This document shows, in pieces, positions 7,524-16,928 of a DNA stretch of 64,000 nucleotides. The notes beneath the pieces are model-generated. The model searched no databases. It saw only the letters and a program-made list of their open reading frames with translations, and was not told the DNA's origin. This stretch comes from Desemzia incerta. Lineage in GTDB: Bacteria; Bacillota; Bacilli; Lactobacillales; Carnobacteriaceae. Position 1 is the stretch's first letter, and each line of letters opens with the position of its first letter. A program made the position numbers and the translations under genes. The stretch is taken from positions 248,001 through 312,000 of the forward strand of contig NZ_FOXW01000003.1 of NCBI RefSeq assembly GCF_900115825.1. Direction: 5' to 3'.

Positions 7524-8951
7524 CTATTTTTTCTTTTTGCGAACGTTTTTTTTCTTTTTCTTTTTGTTTTTTCTTGCCATTTGATTCATTGCCAGCTTGC
7601 CTAATTTCCCCTTTACGCCGTTTCCGAATAAATTATCCATCCCTTGGAAGTTGCCGTTAGACATTTTGTTCATCATTTTTTTCGACTCATTGAATTGTTT
7701 GATTAAACGATTCACTTCAACCAATGGACGGCCTGATCCTTTAGCAATTCTTTTTCGTCTGCTTTGAGAAATAATATCCGGATTTTCTCTTTCTTTAGGA
7801 GTCATAGAGAGAACAATGGCTTTCATTCGAGCCGTATCTTTTGGATCAATCTGTAGTTGATCTAATCCTGGCATATTGTTCATCCCTGGAATCATTTTAA
7901 TGATGTCTTCTAGAGGCCCCATGTTGCTGACTTGATCCATTTGATCTATGAAATCATTAAAATCAAACGAATTGTCGCGTAGTTTTTCAGCCATTTCTTC
8001 GGCTTTTTTCTCGTCGATATCTTGCTGCGCTTTTTCAATCAGCGTCAACATATCCCCCATACCCAAAATACGGTTTGCCATACGATCTGGATGGAATGGT
8101 TCTAAAGCGTCAAGCTTTTCACCTTGACCAACAAATTTGATTGGTTTACCTGTAACGGAACGGATAGACAATGCAGCCCCACCACGTGTATCCCCATCTA
8201 ATTTCGTTAGTACAACCCCTGTTACATCTAATTGCTCATTAAAGGACTTGGCAACATTGACTGCATCTTGTCCAGTCATCGCATCAACAACTAAGAAAAT
8301 CTCAGAAGGTTCAGCAATTTTTTTGATATCAGACAATTCCGTCATCAAGTTTTCATCTACGTGCAAACGCCCAGCCGTATCGATCAATACTAGATCGCGA
8401 CCCGTTCTTACGGCTTCTTCAATTCCTTTTTGAGCAATTTCTACCGGACTTACTTGGTCGCCTAATGTAAAAACAGGCATGTCCAATTGGTTTCCGATCG
8501 TTTGCAGCTGTTGGATAGCAGCAGGACGATAAATATCAGCTGCAACCAGCAATGGGCGCTTATTGTCGTTTTTACGGACATAGTTGGCGATCTTACCAGC
8601 AGTTGTTGTTTTACCTGCCCCTTGCAAACCAACCATCATGACTACTGTCGGCGGTTTGACAGAGTAATTGATCGTAGCAGTTTCGCCACCCATCAATTCT
8701 GTCAATTCATCGTTTACGATTTTGATGATTTGTTGTCCTGGAGACAAACTGTCTAATACTTCTGTTCCAATCGCACGTTCACTTACTTTATTTACAAACT
8801 CTTTAACAACTTTAAAGTTGACATCGGCCTCTAGTAGAGCTAAGCGGACTTCCCGCATCATTTCTCTAACATCAGCTTCAGAAACTTTACCTTTACGACG
8901 CAATTTCGTCATTGCATTTTGGAGTCTTTCTGTTAATCCTTCAAATGCCAT
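7524..8951 (-). CDS. ffh: Signal recognition particle protein Ffh
   Basis: Ffh is the GTPase of the signal recognition particle and, with 4.5S RNA, brings nascent membrane proteins to FtsY. The 475-residue protein has the N domain, the G domain with GLQGAGKTTTAGK (residues 108-120), DTAGR and TKLDGDTRGG, and the methionine-rich M domain from about residue 300 (MGPLEDIIKMIPGMNNMPG). It ends in an unusually long run of lysines (13 of the last 18 residues are Lys). It follows ylxM by 15 bp in the usual order. FtsY, its receptor, is at 11297. Confidence 0.98.
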   Translation of the reverse strand: MAFEGLTERLQNAMTKLRRKGKVSEADVREMMREVRLALLEADVNFKVVKEFVNKVSERAIGTEVLDSLSPGQQIIKIVNDELTELMGGETATINYSVKPPTVVMMVGLQGAGKTTTAGKIANYVRKNDNKRPLLVAADIYRPAAIQQLQTIGNQLDMPVFTLGDQVSPVEIAQKGIEEAVRTGRDLVLIDTAGRLHVDENLMTELSDIKKIAEPSEIFLVVDAMTGQDAVNVAKSFNEQLDVTGVVLTKLDGDTRGGAALSIRSVTGKPIKFVGQGEKLDALEPFHPDRMANRILGMGDMLTLIEKAQQDIDEKKAEEMAEKLRDNSFDFNDFIDQMDQVSNMGPLEDIIKMIPGMNNMPGLDQLQIDPKDTARMKAIVLSMTPKERENPDIISQSRRKRIAKGSGRPLVEVNRLIKQFNESKKMMNKMSNGNFQGMDNLFGNGVKGKLGKLAMNQMARKNKKKKKKNVRKKKK

Positions 8952-8966
8952 ATTTTTCCACCTATC

Positions 8967-9311
8967 CTACTCTTCATCATTTGTTTGTCTTAATTTTTCA
9001 AGTTCAGCTTTAAATGCAGTATCTTTTGGATAATGAGCAGTTACATATTCTTCCAACTGATCAATTATGGCATTGGTTTCGCTGAATTTTTTAAACAAGT
9101 TCAACTTTTCTTCGTACTCAATAAGAATTTTTTCTGTTCGCTTGATATTGTCATAGATAGCTTGGCGGCTCACGTTAAATTCATCCGCTATTTCACCGAG
9201 AGAAAAATCATCTCCGTAATACAATTGCATGTACTCTTGTTGTTTATCTGTCAGTAAAGCACCATAAAAATCAAATAATGCATTCATTTGATTTGTTTTT
9301 TCTAATTCCAT
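8967..9311 (-). CDS. ylxM: YlxM/UPF0122 helix-turn-helix protein
   Basis: A 114-residue DNA-binding-like protein of the YlxM family. It has the sigma-70 region 4-like helix-turn-helix in [20 protein letters not shown] (about residues 31-50) preceded by [13 protein letters not shown]. In Firmicutes it is nearly always directly upstream of ffh and is thought to affect SRP activity or ffh expression; that is known for homologues only. It is the first gene of the ylxM-ffh unit and has a promoter at 9367-9395. Confidence 0.95.
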   Translation of the reverse strand: MELEKTNQMNALFDFYGALLTDKQQEYMQLYYGDDFSLGEIADEFNVSRQAIYDNIKRTEKILIEYEEKLNLFKKFSETNAIIDQLEEYVTAHYPKDTAFKAELEKLRQTNDEE

Positions 9312-9366
9312 TATCGGCTCTCTCCTAGTACTTACTGTAAAGTAATTTACTTTTACACACTACTTT

Positions 9367-9395
9367 AGATTACCTATTTTTGAGCTTTTAGTCAA
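9367..9395 (-). promoter_or_regulatory. Promoter of ylxM-ffh
   Basis: On the minus strand TTGACT (9390-9395) and TAATCT (9367-9372) are 17 bp apart. The transcript would start near 9360, about 50 nt before ylxM. Confidence 0.6.
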
Positions 9396-9446
9396 TAGAA
9401 GCCGGACTTTTTCTCCAAATCTAAAGTCCTTTTCACTCGTTTGGAC

Positions 9447-9480
9447 AAAAATAAGGAAAAGACTTGAGGTCTTTTCCTTA
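9447..9480 (-). terminator. Terminator after the PTS permease gene
   Basis: AAGGAAAAGAC (9453-9463) and GTCTTTTCCTT (9469-9479) form a perfect 11-bp stem with a 5-nt loop. On the minus strand it is followed by ATTTTTG. Confidence 0.88.
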
Positions 9481-9490
9481 TCGTAGTGAA

Positions 9491-11098
9491 TTATTTTTTC
9501 AAATATTCATCAATATTAGATTTGATGTTAGAAACTTTTGGCCCATAAATTACTTGAGCGCTGGTTCCTTTAATAACAACGCCAGCAGCTCCCGTTGATT
9601 TCAACAAGCTTTCATTAACTAACTCGCCGTCTTTTACTTTCACTCGCAAACGAGTTGCACAGTTGTCAACATCAACTAAGTTATCGGCTCCACCTAATCC
9701 TTCAACAATGTCTTTCGACAAACTGTCTTCATTAGATGATGCTTCTTCTTTTCCGCCTTGCTTTTTAGCTTGGTAATCTGCTTTTGTATATAACTTCGTT
9801 TCTACTACGTCATCTTCACGTCCTGGAGTTTTCAAATCAAACTTCAAGATGAAGAAACGGAACACAAAGTAATACACTAAAGCGTATACTACTCCGACAA
9901 GAACGACTGGTATCCAATTCGTGACAGATTGCCCAGGCAAGATTCCGTATAATACGAAGTCGATCAATCCACCAGAGAATGTCAATCCTACTCCAACATT
10001 TAAGAAATGCATGAATGCAAATGAAAATGCAGCTAAGACACAGTGTACTCCAAAGTATAATAATGGTGAAGCAAATAAGAATGAGAATTCAAGAGGTTCT
10101 GTAATCCCTGTGAACACTGAAGTCAAAGATGAAGACGTCATTAAACCTTTAACATCTTTTTTGCGTTCAGGTTTAGCTGTATGGTACATTGCCAAAGCAG
10201 CTGCTGGGAAACCAAAGATCATGAACGGGAACATTCCAGAGAAGAATTTAGCGGCTTCCGCGCCAACTGGCAGACCATTCGCTAATTGAGCAAATAGAAT
10301 ATTTTGTGCTCCCTCTACAGTTTGTCCTGCAATCTCTGCAGTACCGCCTAAAGCTGTTTGCCAGAATGGCAAGTAGAAGACATGGTGCAATCCTAGTGGA
10401 ATCAATGCACGGTAGATGTATCCATATAAGAATGTCCCTACATATCCTAAATCAGCTACCAATGAACCCAACCATGCGATAAATTGAGCGGCAAATGGCC
10501 ATAGGAATGCTAAAGCAACCCCTGCAACAATACCACCTAAAGCTGAAACGATCGGTACAAAACGCGTGCCTGCAAAGAATGACAAAGCATCTGGCAAGTC
10601 GATCTTATAGTAGCGATTATGTAAGAAAGCTACTATCGAACCAATAATAATCCCGCCAAAAACTCCTGTATTCATTGTGTTTTCAAACCCAAGGAAACTG
10701 CTCATCAATCCTGGGATAGATGATAATTCTTCCATATTGCCAAAGTTTGCTACTGTACTAGTCAGAGCAGCATACATCATAAAGTAAGCTACAACTCCAG
10801 AAATAGCAGCAACTTCTTTAGCTGCTTTAGCAAATCCAAGAGCAACGGCTACTGCAAATAATAGCGGCAAGTTGTCAAAAATGATTTGTCCACAATCTTT
10901 TAAGATCGTCAATACGCTATTTAGGACAGTTCCTTCTCCTAACAACCACTCTAAATCATATAAATTAATAAATGCGTCTCCGGTAAAAGAAGCTCCAATA
11001 CCGAGAAGTAACCCAGCAATCGGTAACAATGCAATCGGCAGCATAAATGTTTTACCCATTTTTTGCAAGGTTTCGAAAATCTTGTCTTTCACAATCAT
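9491..11098 (-). CDS. PTS EIIBC sugar permease, glucose/maltose/N-acetylglucosamine family
   Basis: A 535-residue phosphotransferase permease that imports and phosphorylates a sugar. Residues 1 to about 425 form the membrane EIIC domain with around ten hydrophobic segments and the substrate-site motif GITEPLEFSFLF. The C-terminal EIIB domain carries the phospho-cysteine Cys480 in DNCATRLRV. There is no EIIA domain, so a separate EIIA must donate phosphate. The sequence fits the PtsG/NagE/MalX superfamily; the sugar cannot be fixed by eye. It stands alone between ftsY and ylxM, which are close neighbours in B. subtilis, so it was probably inserted here. Promoter at 11177-11205. Confidence 0.9.
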   Translation of the reverse strand: MIVKDKIFETLQKMGKTFMLPIALLPIAGLLLGIGASFTGDAFINLYDLEWLLGEGTVLNSVLTILKDCGQIIFDNLPLLFAVAVALGFAKAAKEVAAISGVVAYFMMYAALTSTVANFGNMEELSSIPGLMSSFLGFENTMNTGVFGGIIIGSIVAFLHNRYYKIDLPDALSFFAGTRFVPIVSALGGIVAGVALAFLWPFAAQFIAWLGSLVADLGYVGTFLYGYIYRALIPLGLHHVFYLPFWQTALGGTAEIAGQTVEGAQNILFAQLANGLPVGAEAAKFFSGMFPFMIFGFPAAALAMYHTAKPERKKDVKGLMTSSSLTSVFTGITEPLEFSFLFASPLLYFGVHCVLAAFSFAFMHFLNVGVGLTFSGGLIDFVLYGILPGQSVTNWIPVVLVGVVYALVYYFVFRFFILKFDLKTPGREDDVVETKLYTKADYQAKKQGGKEEASSNEDSLSKDIVEGLGGADNLVDVDNCATRLRVKVKDGELVNESLLKSTGAAGVVIKGTSAQVIYGPKVSNIKSNIDEYLKK

Positions 11099-11128
11099 TC
11101 CTCCTATAAATTTTTAACTGCAGCTTTA

Positions 11129-11164
11129 CTGAAATCATCCGCACTACAGCGCATAGGATTTCAG
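11129..11164 (-). promoter_or_regulatory. Stem-loop in the PTS gene leader
   Basis: CTGAAATC (11129-11136) and GATTTCAG (11157-11164) are perfect inverted repeats 20 nt apart, lying between the predicted transcription start and the ribosome site. No U-tract follows, and it does not resemble the antiterminator targets of GlcT or LicT. It may affect translation or be a DNA operator. Confidence 0.35.
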
Positions 11165-11176
11165 GCCACGTTTCGA

Positions 11177-11205
11177 ATCATAGCACATTTTGAAGTTAGG
11201 AACAA
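11177..11205 (-). promoter_or_regulatory. Promoter of the PTS permease gene
   Basis: On the minus strand TTGTTC (11200-11205) and TATGAT (11177-11182) are 17 bp apart, giving a leader of about 70 nt. I saw no convincing catabolite-responsive element near it. Confidence 0.55.
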
Positions 11206-11240
11206 TATTCAAGATTATTGGTTAAAAATAAAAAAGCTCA

Positions 11241-11272
11241 ACAAAAATGACGCCTCCAACATTGGAAGCGTC
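11241..11272 (-). terminator. Terminator after ftsY
   Basis: GACGCCTCC and GGAAGCGTC pair (one G-U) around a 6-nt loop; on the minus strand ATTTTTGTT follows. It isolates the rnc-smc-ftsY unit from the PTS gene. Confidence 0.85.
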
Positions 11273-11296
11273 TGCACTCTCTAAATAAAAAGATTT

Positions 11297-12304
11297 TTAT
11301 AATGTATCTTTAATCAATTCGCTGAATAAGCCGAAAACAAACTCATTTGGGTTGAACTCTTCTAAATCGTCCATGTTTTCCCCGAGTCCAACATATTTTA
11401 CTGGTATGCCTAATTCTTTACGAATTGCCAAAACGATTCCACCTTTGGCCGTTCCGTCTAATTTGGTCAATACAATTCCCGTAACATCTGTTGTTTCTTT
11501 AAATTGACGAGCTTGGATCATAGCGTTTTGACCTGTCGTTGCATCCAGAACCAAAAGCACTTCATGCGGTCCATCTGGAACTTCTCTGGAAATGATTCGT
11601 TTCATTTTTTCCAGTTCTTTCATCAAATTCACCTTATTTTGCAAACGGCCAGCAGTATCTACAATAAGGATATCGGCATTTTCATCTTTTGCACGTTTAA
11701 CAGCGTCGAAAACAACTGATGCAGGATCTCCACCAGCTTTTCCAGAGACAACAGTCGCTCCTACACGCTCTCCCCAAACTTCCAATTGTTCGATAGCTCC
11801 AGCACGGAATGTATCTCCAGCTGCTAAAACAACTTTTTTGCCTTCATCAATGTATTGGTGAGCCATTTTAGCGATTGTAGTAGTTTTTCCGACTCCGTTT
11901 ACTCCAACGAATAAAATAATCGTTAGTCCATCTTTGTTTAACTGGATTGAGCGGTCTCCACTTTCGCTTTCCTCGTAAATATCTACCATTTTTTCAATGA
12001 TTACTTGCTGAACATCATTTTTGTTTTTAGCGTTTTTCAGTTTTACTTCTTGACGCAAGGCTTCCGTGATTTCCATTGTGACTTCGAAACCAACATCTGA
12101 CTCAATCAAAACTTCTTCCAGATCTTCAAAAAAGTCTTCATCGACCGTCCGGAAATTCGCGAACAATTCGTTCATTCGACTAGAAAAAGTCTTTCGCGTT
12201 TTCTCTAGCCCTTTTTCATATTTTTCAGTTGTTTCAGTTTGCTCAACGGGTGTTTCTTTCTTTTCACCGGTAAAGGCTTGTTTAATGCGGTCAAATAACC
12301 CCAT
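11297..12304 (-). CDS. ftsY: Signal recognition particle receptor FtsY
   Basis: FtsY is the membrane-associated GTPase that receives Ffh-ribosome complexes. The 335-residue protein has a short acidic A region (first 50 residues), an N domain, and the G domain with GVNGVGKTTTIAK at 134-146, AAGDTFRAGAIEQL, DTAGR and TKLDGTAKGG. It ends the smc-HAD-ftsY run on the minus strand; the HAD gene lies 25 bp upstream. The order smc-ftsY is standard in Firmicutes apart from that extra gene. Confidence 0.98.
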   Translation of the reverse strand: MGLFDRIKQAFTGEKKETPVEQTETTEKYEKGLEKTRKTFSSRMNELFANFRTVDEDFFEDLEEVLIESDVGFEVTMEITEALRQEVKLKNAKNKNDVQQVIIEKMVDIYEESESGDRSIQLNKDGLTIILFVGVNGVGKTTTIAKMAHQYIDEGKKVVLAAGDTFRAGAIEQLEVWGERVGATVVSGKAGGDPASVVFDAVKRAKDENADILIVDTAGRLQNKVNLMKELEKMKRIISREVPDGPHEVLLVLDATTGQNAMIQARQFKETTDVTGIVLTKLDGTAKGGIVLAIRKELGIPVKYVGLGENMDDLEEFNPNEFVFGLFSELIKDTL

Positions 12305-12329
12305 GTCTCCATCCCCTTTTTAACTTTGT

Positions 12330-13148
12330 TTAATGTACTTCATTTAAAATGAATCTCTCAACTGCTCGAGCAATACCGTGGTCGTCATTCGTATCCGTCA
12401 CATACTGAGCGATTTCTTTCAACGCAGGCGTTGCATTACCCATAGCAATACCCATACCAGCGTATTCGATCATCGCATGGTCATTCGCTTCATCGCCAAA
12501 AGACATCACTTCATCGGCCGTAAATCCAAGCAAATCACACAACACTTCTATTCCACGTCCTTTATCGACTTCCTTATTCATCATTTCAATCAAGATAGGA
12601 CGTGATTTTACGATCGTAAACTTTTCATAAAATTCTGTTGGAATGCGTTTGATCTCTTGCTCCAAAACATTCTCTTCATAACAAAATAAAATTTTGTTGA
12701 ATCGAATATCATCTGGAAGTTCATCCAATGTTGTATGCACAAAAGGCAAAGCTGGTTTTGTTTTCTTATACCAAGACTCTCTTCCATTTGGAGCCGGCAT
12801 TTCGTAAATATTGTCTAAGTCCAATAGGTTGCATGGCAAATTGATTGACTTGCTCAGCTCATACAACTCAATAGCTTGTTCTTTTGACAAAGACTTTTGA
12901 GACAAAATTTCTCCTGTATCAGCTTTTTGCACTAGACCGCCGTTGTAAGTGATGACATAGTCGCCAGCTTCTCTAAGATTCATTTCGTCTAAGATGGCCG
13001 CTACACTAAGCAGCGGACGTCCAGTACAAATCACTACTTTAACGCCTAGTTCCTTAGCTCTTTTTAATGCTTGTTTATTTTCCACTGAAATACTACCATC
13101 ACTTTTCAGCAATGTACCATCTAAATCAATTGCAATTAATTTGATCAT
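12330..13148 (-). CDS. Cof-type HAD-IIB sugar-phosphatase, YidA-like
   Basis: A 272-residue HAD phosphatase. Motif I is DLDGTLLKSD (residues 8-17), motif II is the CTGRP stretch near residue 42, a conserved lysine lies in the MNKEVDKGRGIE region, and motif IV is FGDEANDHAMIEYAG. The N-terminus MIKLIAIDLDGTL and the C2 cap are typical of YidA/Cof enzymes, which act on sugar phosphates and other small phosphoesters. It lies 28 bp after smc and 25 bp before ftsY and is likely cotranscribed with both, although it is not part of this cluster in Bacillus. Confidence 0.9.
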   Translation of the reverse strand: MIKLIAIDLDGTLLKSDGSISVENKQALKRAKELGVKVVICTGRPLLSVAAILDEMNLREAGDYVITYNGGLVQKADTGEILSQKSLSKEQAIELYELSKSINLPCNLLDLDNIYEMPAPNGRESWYKKTKPALPFVHTTLDELPDDIRFNKILFCYEENVLEQEIKRIPTEFYEKFTIVKSRPILIEMMNKEVDKGRGIEVLCDLLGFTADEVMSFGDEANDHAMIEYAGMGIAMGNATPALKEIAQYVTDTNDDHGIARAVERFILNEVH

Positions 13149-13176
13149 GTCTAGAATACTCTCCTTGTCTTCTTAC

Positions 13177-16100
13177 TTACTTGTTAACAGGTACAGCTTC
13201 TAATTCTTCCAAACGAACAGAAACGATTTTTGACACTCCTGATTCTTGCATTGTTACCCCATACAAACCATCCGCTTCTTGCATCGTTCCCTTACGGTGA
13301 GTGATCACAATGAACTGTGTATCTTTTTCAAATCTGCGGAGATAACGGCCAAATCGAACCACATTTGCCTCATCTAAAGCCGCTTCTACTTCGTCTAAAA
13401 TGCAAAACGGAACAGGTCTCACCAATAAAATAGAGAACAACAAAGCTATTGCTGTTAAAGACCGTTCTCCGCCAGAAAGCAAGCTGAGCTGCTGCAATTT
13501 TTTACCTGGTGGTTGAGCAATGATCTCAATACCTGTCGTCAGCATGTTAGACGGATCCGTCAATTTCAGTTCAGCTGTTCCTCCGCCAAATAATTGTTGG
13601 AAGACTAGTGTGAATTTGCTTTGGATCGCTTCAAACAACTCAGAGAAACGTTTGATTACTTCAGCATCCATTTCATCCATTGTTTCAAACAAACTGTTTT
13701 TAGCTTCCTCTAAGTCGGCTTTTTGTTCTGCTAAAAACGTATAGCGTTCGTTTACTCGTTCATATTCTTCAATAGCCGCTAGATTGACCGTTCCTAACTC
13801 TTCAATCCCTTTTTTCAGTAACTTCACTTTTCGTTTGGCCTCTTCGAGAGAAATTTCAATCACGTAGTTCGCCGCTGCTGCTTCATAAGTCAACCCATAG
13901 TCTTCACTCAAGATCATTAAACGCGTTTCGATAGCGACGTCTAAGCGATTCATAGCTACTTCAACGATTGATTTTTGTTCTCTTACAGCTTGCTGCTGAT
14001 TGTGCTTGGTAGAGACTTGCTGGTCTAACGAATCAATGTCTTCTTCGGTTTTTCGCAATTTTTGTCTATTGACTTTCAAGGCTTCTTCGATAGTCTTTTT
14101 GTCTTCTTTTAATTGCACTAAAGATTCTTCCAACTCTTTTTGAGTGAGTTGGTGGTCTCCATCATATAACGTTGTTGCTTCAAGCTGATTCTCTAAAGCA
14201 GCCAATTCTCTGCTTAGTTCGTCCACCGTGTTTGATAAACGTTGTTCTTCTTTTGCCAAACCATTCAAGTATTCCTGAAGAGTAGCAGATTGAGTGATCA
14301 ATAACTGATATTGTTCGGTTAGTTGATTTTTTCTCAGCTCTTTTTCTTCGTTTTGTGAAGAGACCATTGCCATTTGCTGGGTCAATACAGCCATCTTTTC
14401 CTTGACTGCAGCTAATTCAACTTCGATTTCTTTCAATCTCTTAGTAGTTTCATCGGCTTCTTGTTGAGCAGCTGATTCTTCGTATTCTTGAGCTTTTAAT
14501 TCACGTGTTAATCGGTGGATCTCTTCAGTGATGTAATTCGCTTTGCTTTTCAGCTCTTGCTCTTCAAGTCGTTTTTGTTCACCAACCGTACGCAATTCAT
14601 ACATTGCTTGCTCTTCTTTTTTCTCAGACTGTTTTAAGGCGCGAATGTCTACTTCTTTTTGATGCATCAACTCATCCATTTTTTGAATCTGCTCTTTTAA
14701 GGATTGCAATTCATTTTTTCTAGACAACAAACTGCCTCTATTACTTTGTTTGTTCGACCCACCAGTCATCGATCCGCCAGCATTCATTACATCGCCTTCT
14801 AAAGAAACGACTCGGTATTTATATTGAAAATGTTTGGCTAAACGGTTCGCAGATTCAAGGTTCTCTGCTATTAGAGTTGTCCCTAATAGATTTTGCAGTA
14901 CATTTTTGACAGCATCTGAATATTGAATGACTTCACTACCTACACCAACATATCCAGCAATCGACTGAGCTTGAGTTTGAATAGCGGTTGGTAAAAAACG
15001 CGCTTTAATAGCTGTTAAAGGTAAAAATGTAGCTCTTCCAGAATGTTTTTGCTTTAAGTACTGAATAGCCCGACGTCCGCTGGTATCATCTTCTACAACA
15101 ATATGCTGTCCGGCAGCTCCCAACGCAATATCAATCGCCAGCTCCAAGTTCTTAGGCACTTCGATCAATTCTGTAACAGCCCCTACGATACCGCCTAGTC
15201 GTTCTTTTTGTTTCAGAACTTCTCGTACACCTTGGTAAAAGCCTGTATAATCATCGCTTAATTCTTTTAGGCTGTCTCTTTTAGCTTTAGCTTGTTGGAC
15301 AATACGCATAGCATCATAGAGTTGACTTTCTTTTGATTCGCGATCTTTTTTGATTGTTTGAAGCAAGGCTTGTTTTTCTTGGAATTGAAGCAACTTTTCA
15401 GCGATTTCTTGCTGCACTTGTTTCAATTGAGTTGTTTGAACAGCCGAAGTTTCCGTCAATTCTTTCACTTCATCTGCCAGACTTTGTTTAGAAGTCATGG
15501 ATTTAGCATTTCTCAACTCAAATTGAGAAGCACTTTTCTTTAAAAAAGTTTGCTCATTTTTTAAAGACGTTTCTTGTTGCATCCATTCGATGTATTCGTC
15601 ACGCAAATGATCTTCCATTTGCTTTTGATTTCCGGACAACAACTCACGTTCTTTTTTAATGTTTTTTAGTGCTTTGTCCAGCTCTTTTTTTTCTTTTTCT
15701 TTCGCCGTTTTATTTTTGATGGTTTCTTCTAACTGATTTGTTGTATGTTCTATTTGGTGTTGCAATTGTTGTTTGCTTTGAAGAGCTTTTTCTTTATTTT
15801 CTTGAGTATGTTTGTCGCGCTCTTTTAAAACATTTTTTTTCCCTTCCAATTGCTCCATTTTCTGAACAGCTTCCATCAGTTGTTCTTGATAGCTGTCTGA
15901 TTTCTCGGAGAAAGTGCGTTTCGCTTTGCGCAAATTCAATAAATCAGCTTCCAGTTTGTCCGATTGTTGCTTCATTTCAGCTAACTGCATATCATAAGCT
16001 GCTTTTTGATTGCTTTTTTCAGCTAATTCTTGTTGATACTGTTGGATTTCTACTGCAGTTAGAGAGATTTCTACATCTTTTAACTGCTCTTTCTGCTGCA

Positions 16101-16746
16101 GATAATCTTTTGCCATAGTGCTTTGGATTTTTAAGGGTTCTACTTGTGATTCTAGTTCATACAAAATATCTTGAACGCGATTCAAATTGTCTTTTGTTTC
16201 CAACAATTTTTGTTCAGCTTTTTTCTTTTTCGTTTTGTATTTCAGTACTCCAGCAGCCTCTTCAAAAATGGCACGACGATCCTCTGGTTTACTATTGAAT
16301 ACCGATTCGACCTTTCCTTGAGAAATGATTGAAAAAGACTCTTTTCCTAATCCAGAATCCATAAATAAGTCTACAATGTCTTTTAAACGACATGGCTTTT
16401 TATTGATGTAATATTCGCTATCTCCAGAACGGTGCAACCGTCTTGTAATACTTACTTCTGAAAAATCAAGAGGCAAGAAATGGTCTTCATTTTCTAATAC
16501 TAAGGTTACTTCAGCGATATTAACCGGTTTACGTGAATCTGATCCGGCAAATATAATATCGTTCATTTTCCCACCGCGTAAACTTTTTGCAGATTGTTCT
16601 CCCATAACCCAACGAATCGCTTCAATAATATTGCTTTTTCCGCTTCCGTTTGGTCCAACAACGGCCGTTACGCCTTCGTTAAATTCGATAGTCGTTTTAG
16701 TGGCAAATGACTTAAAACCACTAATATCTATTTTTTTTAATTGCAC
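13177..16746 (-). CDS. smc: Chromosome segregation protein SMC (condensin)
   Basis: The 1189-residue length is typical. Walker A GPNGSGKSN is at residues 31-39. Two long coiled coils (about 170-500 and 680-1020) flank the hinge, which is recognisable by GGIVGAVTELIEV and GAAGQHIVVEDD. The C-terminal head has the signature LSGGERSLTAIALLF and Walker B FCILDEVEAALDEANV. SMC dimers with ScpA and ScpB load at parS sites and organise the chromosome. It follows rnc, separated by 182 bp that hold a long hairpin. Confidence 0.98.
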   Translation of the reverse strand: MQLKKIDISGFKSFATKTTIEFNEGVTAVVGPNGSGKSNIIEAIRWVMGEQSAKSLRGGKMNDIIFAGSDSRKPVNIAEVTLVLENEDHFLPLDFSEVSITRRLHRSGDSEYYINKKPCRLKDIVDLFMDSGLGKESFSIISQGKVESVFNSKPEDRRAIFEEAAGVLKYKTKKKKAEQKLLETKDNLNRVQDILYELESQVEPLKIQSTMAKDYLQQKEQLKDVEISLTAVEIQQYQQELAEKSNQKAAYDMQLAEMKQQSDKLEADLLNLRKAKRTFSEKSDSYQEQLMEAVQKMEQLEGKKNVLKERDKHTQENKEKALQSKQQLQHQIEHTTNQLEETIKNKTAKEKEKKELDKALKNIKKERELLSGNQKQMEDHLRDEYIEWMQQETSLKNEQTFLKKSASQFELRNAKSMTSKQSLADEVKELTETSAVQTTQLKQVQQEIAEKLLQFQEKQALLQTIKKDRESKESQLYDAMRIVQQAKAKRDSLKELSDDYTGFYQGVREVLKQKERLGGIVGAVTELIEVPKNLELAIDIALGAAGQHIVVEDDTSGRRAIQYLKQKHSGRATFLPLTAIKARFLPTAIQTQAQSIAGYVGVGSEVIQYSDAVKNVLQNLLGTTLIAENLESANRLAKHFQYKYRVVSLEGDVMNAGGSMTGGSNKQSNRGSLLSRKNELQSLKEQIQKMDELMHQKEVDIRALKQSEKKEEQAMYELRTVGEQKRLEEQELKSKANYITEEIHRLTRELKAQEYEESAAQQEADETTKRLKEIEVELAAVKEKMAVLTQQMAMVSSQNEEKELRKNQLTEQYQLLITQSATLQEYLNGLAKEEQRLSNTVDELSRELAALENQLEATTLYDGDHQLTQKELEESLVQLKEDKKTIEEALKVNRQKLRKTEEDIDSLDQQVSTKHNQQQAVREQKSIVEVAMNRLDVAIETRLMILSEDYGLTYEAAAANYVIEISLEEAKRKVKLLKKGIEELGTVNLAAIEEYERVNERYTFLAEQKADLEEAKNSLFETMDEMDAEVIKRFSELFEAIQSKFTLVFQQLFGGGTAELKLTDPSNMLTTGIEIIAQPPGKKLQQLSLLSGGERSLTAIALLFSILLVRPVPFCILDEVEAALDEANVVRFGRYLRRFEKDTQFIVITHRKGTMQEADGLYGVTMQESGVSKIVSVRLEELEAVPVNK

Positions 16747-16845
16747 GAAGACTGGCTCCTTCCTATATTTTCAAATTTGATGAACTCGCACTATCTTATT
16801 CATCTGGTGTTTATCTTTATCGGATGATGATAAAACCTTCTTTAT

Positions 16846-16902
16846 CATTACACAAACAACGAAGGTTAGCCACAACTCCTAACTTTCGTTGTCTGTGTAA
16901 TG
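16846..16902. repeat. 57-bp long hairpin between rnc and smc
   Basis: Two 24-nt arms (16846-16869 and 16879-16902) enclose a 9-nt loop CCACAACTC. They differ at two positions, one of which is a G-U pair and one a mismatch in either RNA. No T-run follows on either strand, so it is not a normal terminator. As rnc-smc read-through RNA it would be a double-stranded stem of a length RNase III cuts. Confidence 0.75.
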
Positions 16903-16928
16903 TATAGAAAGCTATCTCTATCTCCCTG

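Noticed and set aside
11129-11164. GlcT/LicT-type antiterminator target in the PTS leader
   Set aside because: The sequence does not match the known RNA antiterminator motif and no overlapping terminator is present.
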